5,863 nucleotides of DNA from Cyclobacteriaceae bacterium (GCA_019751475.1 JAIENH010000286.1:1-5863), one strand, 5' to 3'. Shown: positions 1-5,784, numbered from the stretch's first letter. Notes: generated from the letters alone by a model not told the origin. A program made the numbers and translations.

Positions 1-834
1 GCGGTAGTTCATGCTATTCCACTATCAGTTATCAGTAGTGCCATAGCCATACCCAGCGTCAGTGCCATGGACGAAGAAAAAAAGGAGTTTGTGATCTATG
101 AAAGTACCTTTTCCGATATTTTGGGAATTATTGCCTTTAACTATTGTATTGCTGATCATACATCTGGTTTTGGCTCGTTGGTTGGTTTTGGCGGAGATAT
201 TCTTCTTATTCTTCTTATTTCAATCGCTAGTACAGCTTTTCTTATTTTCCTACTTAACCACGCCACAACTCATATTCGTTTTTTCCTCACGTTTGCCATT
301 ATTATTTTGACTTATTCGCTGGCAAAGTCTTTACATCTCCCCTCACTCATCTTAGTGTTATGTTTTGGATTGGTACTGAATAATTTCCGGTTGTTTGATT
401 TCCCAATTGTACATAAGTTCTTATCGTTTGATCGCCTTAGTGATGTGACTCGTGAACTAAAGTTGATGACGGCTGAAACGGCCTTCATTATTCGCACGTT
501 CTTTTTTCTGCTTTTTGGGTATTCCATCAATTTGTTACTTCTGGGTTCATCTGAAGTTCTCTTGATAGGATTGGCAATCATCCTGATTACGTTAATCCTT
601 CGGTTTGTTTTTTTGAGGTTCATTTTGAAAGTAAATTCAGCCCCCTTAACATTAATAGCTCCTCGCGGTTTGATAACGATACTTTTATTCTACAGCATTC
701 CGGAGAGTCAACGCATTAAGAGCTTAAGTGAAGGTGTCCTTTTCATTGTAATTGTTTTTACGGGATTGATGATGACAATTGGTTTATTGCTGAACAAACA
801 AAATCCTTCTGAGAAAATTGAGGACGTAATCTGA
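1..834 (+). CDS. CPA-type cation:proton antiporter, C-terminal part (5' end outside window)
   Basis: The frame is open from the first base, so the gene begins before the window; 277 residues are visible, ending at TGA 832-834. The ATG at 67 is internal, because the residues before it (ISSAIAIPSVSA) belong to a conserved membrane segment. The protein is almost entirely hydrophobic, with many membrane spans, as expected of the Na+/H+ exchanger (CPA) superfamily, which swaps Na+ or K+ for protons across the inner membrane. The best landmark is YESTFSDILGIIAFN (about 97-141), corresponding to the conserved E...(N/D)D segment of the ion-binding helix. The Asp is encoded at 115-117, and Ser stands where CPA1 members usually have Asn. 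Near the C-terminus, APRGLITILLFYSIP resembles the Arg-Gly segment of a late conserved helix. No cytosolic regulatory domain follows. The gene converges on nhaD. The family is fairly secure; the exact subfamily and the transported ion are not. Confidence 0.85.
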   Translation, partial: AVVHAIPLSVISSAIAIPSVSAMDEEKKEFVIYESTFSDILGIIAFNYCIADHTSGFGSLVGFGGDILLILLISIASTAFLIFLLNHATTHIRFFLTFAIIILTYSLAKSLHLPSLILVLCFGLVLNNFRLFDFPIVHKFLSFDRLSDVTRELKLMTAETAFIIRTFFFLLFGYSINLLLLGSSEVLLIGLAIILITLILRFVFLRFILKVNSAPLTLIAPRGLITILLFYSIPESQRIKSLSEGVLFIVIVFTGLMMTIGLLLNKQNPSEKIEDVI

Positions 835-854
835 TGGCCTCTTTATGACATTAG

Positions 855-2201
855 TCAAAAGATAAGATAAACAAACGCTCCACCCAAGTATCCTATTAAC
901 GCTAAGAAGCTAATCTTCTTCAGGTACCATATAAAATCCATTTTCTCCATGCCCATCACGGCAACACCAGCCGCAGAACCAATCACTAATAGACTTCCGC
1001 CCGTGCCAGCGCAATAAGCCAGATATTCCCAGATCATGCTGTCAATAGGATATACGTCTAAAGAATACATCCCCATACAAGCTGCCACCAATGGTACATT
1101 GTCAACAATAGCCGATACTGCCCCGATCAGCGTAATAATGATCCGATTGTCACCCAGCAATTCGCTTAAGTAGGTTGCAAAATGATGCAAGGTCTGCATA
1201 GATTCCAACGCACCTACTGCCAATAGTATTCCGAAAAAGAAGAGTACACTCGAAACATCTATTCGGGAAAGAGCATTAGCAGCCGAATACTTGCGCTTTT
1301 CAGCTTCGTCCAAGTCAGGATTGATAAGTTCAGAGACAACCCATATCACCCCTAAGCCCAATAGCATGCCCATGTAGGGCGGTAAGTGCGTAATCGTTTT
1401 AAAGATAGGGACCGAAATGAGTGCCCCTACACCAATGAAAAGCATGGTCTTCCCACCTTTTACATATACCTCATCTTTTACCGATTCGGAGTGCGATCCC
1501 TCTTGCAAATTTCCCTTCAATTTAAAACTCAAATAAATCAGCGGAACTAAAAGACAAACCAAGCTGGGTGCTAAAAGATTTTTAATAATAGCAAGTGTTG
1601 AAATATGACCTCCAATCCACAACATGGTAGTAGTCACATCCCCGATAGGCGACCATGCCCCACCTGCGTTGGCAGCAATGATAATCATGCCGGCAAAAAA
1701 TAACCGTTTCTCCTTGTCATGCACTAACTTCCTAATCAACGAAACCATCACAATAGCAGTGGTTAGGTTATCTAGGATAGCTGAAAGAAAAAAGGTAACC
1801 AGGCAGATTATCCAAAGCAATTTTCTTACATCTTTTGTTTTAATTCGGTCTGTAATGAACCGAAAACCGTGATGAGCGTCCACCAATTCAACAATAGTCA
1901 TCGCTCCCATTAAAAAGAAAAGAATAGAGGCTATCTGGCTGAGAACGTGCGAAAGCTCAGTCTTAATGAAGAGCCTGTAGAGTGCTTCACTCGATAAGCC
2001 CATTCCATTTTTAATACTTTGGGCAAACATAGAATAATGTGAACTCTCCAATAGTGAAAGACTCGGTACGTCTAATGCAAATAAAGTCCAGCACAGTACA
2101 CCTGTAATTAATGCAGTAGCGGTTTTATTAATTTTGATGGGATGCTCTAACGCAATGGCCAAGTAGCCAAGAACAAAAATTATCACAATATAAAGTTCCA
2201 T
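855..2201 (-). CDS. nhaD: NhaD-type Na+/H+ antiporter
   Basis: This is an inner-membrane Na+(Li+)/H+ antiporter of the NhaD family (ArsB/NhaD ion-transporter superfamily), which exports sodium in exchange for protons. I place the start at ATG 2199-2201, giving 448 residues beginning MELYIVIIFVLGYLAIALEH, because family members typically start at this first helix. A GTG at 2292-2294 would add 31 residues of no clear function (479 aa) and use up most of the divergent promoter region. Family landmarks, numbered from the ATG, are EHPIKINKTA (19-28), LDNLTTAIVM (143-152), NAGGAWSPIGDVTTTMLWIG (178-197, the most diagnostic), FFFGILLAVGALESM (321-335), DNVPLVAACMGMY (367-379) and GTGGSLLVIGSAAG (399-412). 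Roughly a dozen hydrophobic segments are visible and no catalytic element looks missing. It is transcribed divergently from the two-component system and ends 20 bp from the convergent antiporter, with no clear terminator between them. Control by the neighbouring response regulator is plausible but inferred. Confidence 0.93.
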   Translation of the reverse strand: MELYIVIIFVLGYLAIALEHPIKINKTATALITGVLCWTLFALDVPSLSLLESSHYSMFAQSIKNGMGLSSEALYRLFIKTELSHVLSQIASILFFLMGAMTIVELVDAHHGFRFITDRIKTKDVRKLLWIICLVTFFLSAILDNLTTAIVMVSLIRKLVHDKEKRLFFAGMIIIAANAGGAWSPIGDVTTTMLWIGGHISTLAIIKNLLAPSLVCLLVPLIYLSFKLKGNLQEGSHSESVKDEVYVKGGKTMLFIGVGALISVPIFKTITHLPPYMGMLLGLGVIWVVSELINPDLDEAEKRKYSAANALSRIDVSSVLFFFGILLAVGALESMQTLHHFATYLSELLGDNRIIITLIGAVSAIVDNVPLVAACMGMYSLDVYPIDSMIWEYLAYCAGTGGSLLVIGSAAGVAVMGMEKMDFIWYLKKISFLALIGYLGGAFVYLIF

Positions 2202-2244
2202 GTGAGGGCTTGGTTTAGATGGAAAATTAAGGAGAATATTGCTA

Positions 2245-2282
2245 CCTAATGCAGCTGCGAGATCATCTAATAAATTTCTAAT
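2245..2282. promoter_or_regulatory. Candidate response-regulator operator: phased [CT]CTAAT repeats
   Basis: In the 124-bp region between the divergent nhaD and regulator genes, CCTAAT occurs at 2245-2250 and TCTAAT at 2266-2271 and 2277-2282. Start-to-start distances are 21 and 11 bp, close to two turns and one turn of the helix. OmpR/PhoB-family regulators typically bind direct repeats about 11 bp apart, so this arrangement suits the adjacent regulator. A related CCTAAG lies at 2304-2309 but out of this spacing. On the nhaD strand, TGTGTTTG (complement of 2288-2295) matches the Bacteroidetes -7 consensus TAnnTTTG at all but one fixed base; it would place nhaD transcription start near 2281, downstream of the alternative GTG. 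The motifs are short and the region is AT-rich, so chance is not excluded. Confidence 0.35.
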
Positions 2283-2325
2283 TCCACCAAACACATAAGT
2301 AGACCTAAGTTCCTACATTTATAAA

Positions 2326-3003
2326 ATGAAGATTCTCTTGATTGAAGACGAACCAAAAACAACTCAGTACATTAAAAAAGGGCTGGAGGAAAATAGCTAT
2401 GACGTAGATGCGGCCACTGATGGGATCACAGGAAAACATCTGGCTTTGAGCAATAACTATCAGTTAATCATTACAGACATCATGCTACCCGGCTTAGATG
2501 GTAAAAGTCTATGCGTTCAGCTACGGAAAGCAGATGTAATGACACCCATTTTAATGCTTACTGCCTTGGGTACAACAGACGAAATTGTATCTGGATTTGA
2601 CTGCGGTGCAGATGATTACTTGGTAAAGCCCTTTGAGTTCAAAGAATTACTGGCGCGAATCAAAGCACTCATCAAACGCCAAACCCGATTGACGCAAGAG
2701 GAAAATATTCTGAGTTTAAGTGATTTGAAATTGGATGTAAACAAAAGAACGGTAAGTCGTTCAGAAAAAAATATTGAATTGACAGCAAAAGAGTTCGCAC
2801 TGCTCGAATACTTTTTGAATAATCCTGGGAAAGTAATTTCAAGAGCAGAGTTGGCAAGAAATATTTGGAAAGTGGATTTTGATACAGGTACGAATATGGT
2901 CGAAGTATATGTCAACTATCTTCGCAAAAAGATTGATAAAGAATTTGACAAAAAGTTGATTCATACACAATTTGGTATGGGGTACGTACTAAAGGAGGAA
3001 TAG
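2326..3003 (+). CDS. OmpR/PhoB-family response regulator (CusR-like)
   Basis: This is a DNA-binding response regulator of 225 residues, the usual length. The receiver domain (about 1-118) shows the acidic pair E7-D8, the phosphoacceptor D51 in IITDIMLPGLDG, switch residue T79 in MLTA, and K101 in DDYLVKPFEFKELLARI. The winged-helix DNA-binding domain (about 128-225) shows ELTAKEFALLEYF, GKVISRAELARNIW, VEVYVNYLRKKID and the wing HTQFGMGYVL. All key residues are present. The ATG at 2326 follows an A-rich leader without a Shine-Dalgarno sequence. The gene is divergent from nhaD, 124 bp away by the preferred nhaD start, and is followed after 3 bp by its histidine kinase, so the two are almost certainly one operon. 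Sequence style resembles CusR/CopR-type regulators, but no metal-resistance gene is visible; the neighbouring antiporters suggest ion or pH homeostasis instead, which is inference. Autoregulation through the upstream repeats is possible. Confidence 0.95.
   Translation: MKILLIEDEPKTTQYIKKGLEENSYDVDAATDGITGKHLALSNNYQLIITDIMLPGLDGKSLCVQLRKADVMTPILMLTALGTTDEIVSGFDCGADDYLVKPFEFKELLARIKALIKRQTRLTQEENILSLSDLKLDVNKRTVSRSEKNIELTAKEFALLEYFLNNPGKVISRAELARNIWKVDFDTGTNMVEVYVNYLRKKIDKEFDKKLIHTQFGMGYVLKEE
2991..2998 (+). promoter_or_regulatory. Shine-Dalgarno sequence AAAGGAGG for the histidine kinase
   Basis: AAAGGAGG ends 8 bases before the kinase ATG at 3007, an ideal match and spacing. It lies inside the last codons of the regulator gene (Lys-Glu-Glu, then TAG 3001-3003), so coding constraint could also produce it. 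It stands out because the other starts in the window (2326, 4768, and 2201 on the minus strand) have no such site, as is usual in Bacteroidota. It supports the ATG at 3007 as the kinase start. Confidence 0.5.
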
Positions 3004-3006
3004 ATT

Positions 3007-4383
3007 ATGCAAATACGATCACGCCTTACCCTTCAATTTACCTTATTAGTAAGTAGTATTTTGTTAGCGTCTCTTTTTACGATTTATTACTTCTCCCAAA
3101 AAAGCACCGAAGATGAGTTTTACAGGAGGCTAAGAGAAAAAGCCATTACTTCCGCTATTCTCCTGCTGAAAGTTGAACAGGTTGATTCTACACTTTTGAA
3201 AACCATTGATCTTTCTAAGCATGATGTGTTATTCTGTGAGAATATCTCAATTCTTGACGAGCAAGAAAAAGAAATCTACACAAATAATGATACAATACAA
3301 TTTGATGTGCCAACATCTCAGCTACAAAAAATCAAATTGAAAGGTGATCAGCGATTTTCGCAAAGGGAATTTGACATTGTTGGCATCACGTTCAAAGACA
3401 AAGGTCATTCTTATATAGTTCTTGCTGGTGCAGTAGACATACAAGGCCAGTCCCGATTGAAGACGCTCAGGAGAATTTTGGTATCACTATTCTCCACAAT
3501 GGTTGCGATAGTCGGAGTAGCAGGTTGGATTTATGCAGGCCGCGCACTTAGGCCAATTCAGAAAGTTGTAACAGACGTTCAAAATATCTCAACAATAGAT
3601 TTAAGTCAACGTCTGCACAATACCGAGAAACCAGATGAGATCGGTAACTTGGTATCTATGTTCAATAACTTGCTTGGTCGGATTGAGAATTCCTTTACGC
3701 TCCAAAAGACGTTTCTCACAAATGTTTCGCATGAATTGAAGAATCCCCTGACAAAAATTACTTCTCAGTTAGAAGTAACACTTTTAAATAGCCGCTCTAC
3801 AGAAGAATACAAAGAAATTATTCAATCCGTTTTGGATGATATAAAGGAATTGAACCAGCTTTCGAATAGTTTACTCGATCTCGCCTATTTAGATCAAAAC
3901 AATATGAGTTTGGCAACCTCTCGTATTCGGATTGATGAAGTACTTTGGGAAGTCAGAGAAAATATTCACGCCCAAAATTCTTCCTACAAAGTAGATATAC
4001 ACACTGTAGTTATGCCTGACAATGAAGAAGACCTTTACCTGCAAGCAAATCTTTATCTATTAAAAACGGCTCTACAAAACCTGATTGAAAATGCCTGTAA
4101 ATTCTCCGATGATAAAATGGCAACAGTCTCTTTGATTTGCTCAAAAAATGAGCTGGAAATTCGAATCTTTGATAATGGGCCGGGTATAGCAAAAGGTGAA
4201 CTAGAAAACATATTTCAGCCTTTTTATAGAACAGACAGCACCTCAAAAATAAGAGGCCACGGGATAGGGCTGTCCCTTTGTCAAAAAATCATTTCCATCC
4301 ATAACGGAACAATCGAGGTTGATTCAACACTAGGGCAAGGCACACAAATGACTGTCATTTTCAAACAAGTCAATAAATTCTAA
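3007..4383 (+). CDS. HAMP-domain sensor histidine kinase, partner of the upstream regulator
   Basis: This is a membrane-bound sensor kinase of 458 residues that should autophosphorylate and pass phosphate to D51 of the regulator encoded just upstream. The order is: transmembrane segment 1 (about 10-29), a periplasmic sensor region of about 125 residues (30-155) with no domain I recognise, transmembrane segment 2 (about 157-178), HAMP linker (about 179-232, starting RALRPIQ), dimerisation/phosphoacceptor helix with H242 in NVSHELKNPLTKI, and a C-terminal ATPase domain. The ATPase domain contains the N box NLIENACKFS (N362), G1 box DNGPGIA (389-395), F box IFQPFYR (402-408) and G2 box GHGIGLSLC (417-425). 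Every catalytic motif is intact, so it should be active. The architecture is that of the EnvZ/CusS-like class. The start at 3007 is 3 bp after the regulator stop and preceded by a strong Shine-Dalgarno match. The ligand cannot be read from the sequence; antiporter neighbours hint at an ionic or envelope signal. Confidence 0.95.
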   Translation: MQIRSRLTLQFTLLVSSILLASLFTIYYFSQKSTEDEFYRRLREKAITSAILLLKVEQVDSTLLKTIDLSKHDVLFCENISILDEQEKEIYTNNDTIQFDVPTSQLQKIKLKGDQRFSQREFDIVGITFKDKGHSYIVLAGAVDIQGQSRLKTLRRILVSLFSTMVAIVGVAGWIYAGRALRPIQKVVTDVQNISTIDLSQRLHNTEKPDEIGNLVSMFNNLLGRIENSFTLQKTFLTNVSHELKNPLTKITSQLEVTLLNSRSTEEYKEIIQSVLDDIKELNQLSNSLLDLAYLDQNNMSLATSRIRIDEVLWEVRENIHAQNSSYKVDIHTVVMPDNEEDLYLQANLYLLKTALQNLIENACKFSDDKMATVSLICSKNELEIRIFDNGPGIAKGELENIFQPFYRTDSTSKIRGHGIGLSLCQKIISIHNGTIEVDSTLGQGTQMTVIFKQVNKF

Positions 4384-4406
4384 TTCTCTTCTAATCGCTC
4401 GAAATT

Positions 4407-4557
4407 ACTTGCATCCAATATGTAAGTTAGCTTTGATTAAGTTTTCATAGTTTACAGGTTTAACACTTGAAGTACTTGGGAGAGCGTATGTGACGATCCG
4501 CAATTTGCCAACTATTCTTCCCAAGGGCGGGCTTGCAACTGCAAGCCCGCTTTTTTT
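4407..4557 (+). ncRNA. Candidate structured RNA or 3' UTR with three hairpins
   Basis: Three hairpins follow the kinase stop. The first pairs 4407-4414 with 4420-4427 (8 bp including one G-U, loop CCAAT). The second pairs CTTGGGA 4475-4481 with TCCCAAG 4519-4525, plus a G-U pair, around a large internal loop. The third is the terminator starting one base later, so the last two could stack. This could be a small RNA ending at its own terminator, or simply the structured 3' UTR of the two-component operon. I match it to no known RNA family, and no convincing promoter was found upstream. Confidence 0.25.
4527..4557 (+). terminator. Intrinsic (Rho-independent) terminator
   Basis: GCGGGCTTGC (4527-4536) pairs perfectly with GCAAGCCCGC (4541-4550) around the loop AACT, and seven T residues follow (4551-4557). 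It is 144 bp after the kinase stop and is the strongest terminator in the window. It should end the regulator-kinase transcript and insulate the next gene. Confidence 0.9.
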
Positions 4558-4698
4558 ACCCTCTTGTCTACTTTTGTAAACTCCCCAATAAAAAAGGATG
4601 TAAAAATGTCATCTTTAGTGACTTGAATTGTTATTGACCTTTTAGTTACTCTATGAAGTTGTGATTCATCGAAGTTATTTACGATTCACTCATACAAC

Positions 4699-4724
4699 TA
4701 ACGCTATATTCTATTCGTTATAGC
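4699..4724. repeat. Short inverted repeat upstream of the hypothetical gene
   Basis: Two overlapping dyads share this stretch: TAACG (4699-4703) with CGTTA (4716-4720), and GCTATA (4703-4708) with TATAGC (4719-4724). It lies 44-69 bp before the ATG at 4768 and just upstream of a -7-like sequence, a position where an operator could act. The arms are short and AT-rich, so it may be chance. Confidence 0.3.
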
Positions 4725-4728
4725 CGTA

Positions 4729-4736
4729 TAGTTTTC
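4729..4736 (+). promoter_or_regulatory. Weak candidate -7 promoter element for the hypothetical gene
   Basis: TAGTTTTC differs only in its last base from the Bacteroidetes -7 consensus TAnnTTTG and would give a leader of about 25 bases before the ATG at 4768. No clear -33 TTG is present at the expected distance, so this rests on position and partial match only. Confidence 0.22.
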
Positions 4737-4767
4737 TCTAATGTTCCACCTTTAAATTCAAAACACA

Positions 4768-5514
4768 ATGGCAAGTACCACAGAAACAGGTCATGCTAAG
4801 AATGTAGCGACCTTCGAGGATCTCATTAGCTTTTGTACAGGCTATGGAGCAACGTACAATCCAAGCAAAGCGGCATTAAAATTGCCAGCTTTGACCACCC
4901 AAAACACAGGGGCAATTGCAGCACTGCAAGCAGTAAAAGTGGCTAAGACAGCTTACGATAATGCGACCAATGCAAGGGAGTTGGCTTTCAAACCACTCAA
5001 ACCGTTATCAACTAAAATCGTAAATGCTTTAGCAGCAACAGAGGCAGCAGCGCAAACCGTGGACGATGTGAAGACAACCAACAACAAGATTCAAGGCAAG
5101 CGAGCAAAGGCTGTTGAAAAGCCCGATGCAAAATCGTTGGCTGCGGGAGCTGAACCCGTAAAAACAGCATCCACTTCGCAACAGAGTTACGACAAGTTGA
5201 TAGACCACTTCGCTCAACTGATTGCAACCTTAACAGCCGAGCCAAAATATCTCCCCAACGAGAATGAATTGAAAGTGGCAACGCTTAACACCTTGCTGAC
5301 AGACCTTAGAGCAAAGAACACAGCCGTAATTTCTGCGACCACTGCGTTAAGCAACGCCCGTATCGCGAGAGACAAAGCCCTTTACGGGGAAACGACAGGC
5401 ATTTTGGACGTAGCGCAGGACGTAAAACAGTATGTAAAGTCCCTTTTTGGCGCATCTAGCCCCCAATACAAGCAAGTAAGCGGACTGAAGTTCACAAGAT
5501 CGACCGCTGAATAA
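4768..5514 (+). CDS. Hypothetical protein with two-copy internal repeat, Ala/Thr/Lys-rich
   Basis: I recognise no functional family. The product is 248 residues with no signal peptide or membrane segment, one cysteine (C23), and a composition (Ala, Thr, Lys, Asn rich) suggesting a soluble, mostly helical cytoplasmic protein. It is an internal duplication: residues 30-73 align without gaps to 161-204 (offset 131) with 18 of 44 identities by hand count. The shared pattern is Y-x-P-x4-LK-x3-L, then AVxxAxTAxxNAxxAR[ED]xA. The preceding helix also corresponds (FEDLIS 16-21, YDKLID 141-146). A linker of charged and small residues (about 105-138) joins the halves. The C-terminus ends SPQYKQVSGLKFTR plus four residues. 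The ATG follows the A-rich leader AAAACACA without a Shine-Dalgarno site. Hand counts of two 60-base lines gave 26 and 31 G+C, against 20 in a kinase line, hinting at different ancestry. It stands alone after a terminator, and a hairpin and a 21-bp array follow it. Confidence 0.85.
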   Translation: MASTTETGHAKNVATFEDLISFCTGYGATYNPSKAALKLPALTTQNTGAIAALQAVKVAKTAYDNATNARELAFKPLKPLSTKIVNALAATEAAAQTVDDVKTTNNKIQGKRAKAVEKPDAKSLAAGAEPVKTASTSQQSYDKLIDHFAQLIATLTAEPKYLPNENELKVATLNTLLTDLRAKNTAVISATTALSNARIARDKALYGETTGILDVAQDVKQYVKSLFGASSPQYKQVSGLKFTRSTAE

Positions 5515-5535
5515 GAAGTAAGCACCCTGATTCAT

Positions 5536-5575
5536 AAAGTAGGCAGGATGATTTAGAAATCTCCTGACCTGCTTT
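5536..5575. terminator. Long imperfect hairpin after the hypothetical gene (possible terminator)
   Basis: Starting 22 bp after the stop, AAAGTAGG (5536-5543) pairs with CCTGCTTT (5568-5575, one G-T), CAGGA (5544-5548) with TCCTG (5562-5566), and GATT (5550-5553) with AATC (5558-5561). That is 17 bp with single-base bulges at 5549 and 5567 and the loop TAGA. Only three T residues end the 3' arm, so it is a weak intrinsic terminator at best; it may instead protect the mRNA 3' end or mark the edge of the adjacent array. The structure is clear; its role is not. Confidence 0.5.
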
Positions 5576-5784
5576 AGAATTGGAGCTTCCACGAGTAGAA
5601 TTCTCACACCTGCGAGTAGTATTCTTGCTCCCGCGACTTCAAAACTCGCGTCCGTGTGGAGAATTCTTGCGACCGCGTGGAGAAATGGAGCATCCGCGAG
5701 TAGTATTCTCGCTTCCGCATTTAGAATTCTTGCACCCGCGACTTCAATTCTCGCGACCAAACCTCGAATTTGAGCAGATTTAGG
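5575..5784. repeat. Degenerate tandem array of 21-bp units (about 10 copies)
   Basis: The sequence divides without gaps into ten 21-bp units starting at 5575, 5596, 5617, 5638, 5659, 5680, 5701, 5722, 5743 and 5764. Units begin near TAGAATTCTCGC, most often have A at position 13, and end near CCCGCGAG; the tenth is badly decayed. Units 3 and 8 differ at only 2 of 21 positions, while other pairs differ at 4 to 8. Because 21 is a multiple of three, frames stay open on both strands. On the plus strand from TTG 5580 the heptads read like FLRPRGE, FLHPRLQ and FSRPNLE until TAG 5781-5783; the minus strand reads RILLADA-like heptads. I do not call either a gene, as both lack credible starts and context. 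It looks like a minisatellite, or a dispersed repeat linked to the gene before it. Confidence 0.85.

Larger units (their letters stand above)
4384..4767. other. Gene-free region between the kinase and the hypothetical protein
   Basis: I see no credible coding sequence in these 384 bases. The ATGs on the plus strand are followed within a few codons by stops; for example, the one at 4606 gives only six residues. The left two thirds hold three hairpins, the last a terminator. The right third holds an inverted repeat, the hexamer GATTCA twice (4663-4668 and 4683-4688, 20 bp apart), and promoter-like sequences ahead of the next gene. TACTTTTG at 4569-4576 matches the Bacteroidetes -7 consensus TAnnTTTG exactly but lacks a clear -33 element and would leave a leader of about 185 bases. 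Confidence 0.7.

Noticed and set aside
312..623. 103-codon minus-strand frame inside the CPA antiporter
   Set aside because: It is antisense to a clear membrane-protein gene and shows no family features.
835..854. Bidirectional terminator between the convergent antiporters
   Set aside because: No inverted repeat or T tract is visible in or around the 20-bp gap.
2314..2321. TACATTTA as a -7 element for the regulator gene
   Set aside because: It differs from TAnnTTTG in its last base, lacks a -33 TTG, and would put the transcription start at the ATG, implying a leaderless mRNA without other support.
4699..4724. Possible integron attC site suggested by TAACG...CGTTA
   Set aside because: It is only 26 bp, neither end matches the RYYYAAC and GTTRRRY core sites, and no integrase is present.
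5580..5783. 67-codon plus-strand frame of FxxPRxE heptads
   Set aside because: It starts at TTG with no ribosome-binding signal, lies wholly within the tandem array, and the preceding unit in phase has a TGA stop. Kept as an observation, not as a gene.
5575..5784. CRISPR array
   Set aside because: The period is 21 bp with no alternation of constant repeat and unique spacer, and there are no cas genes.
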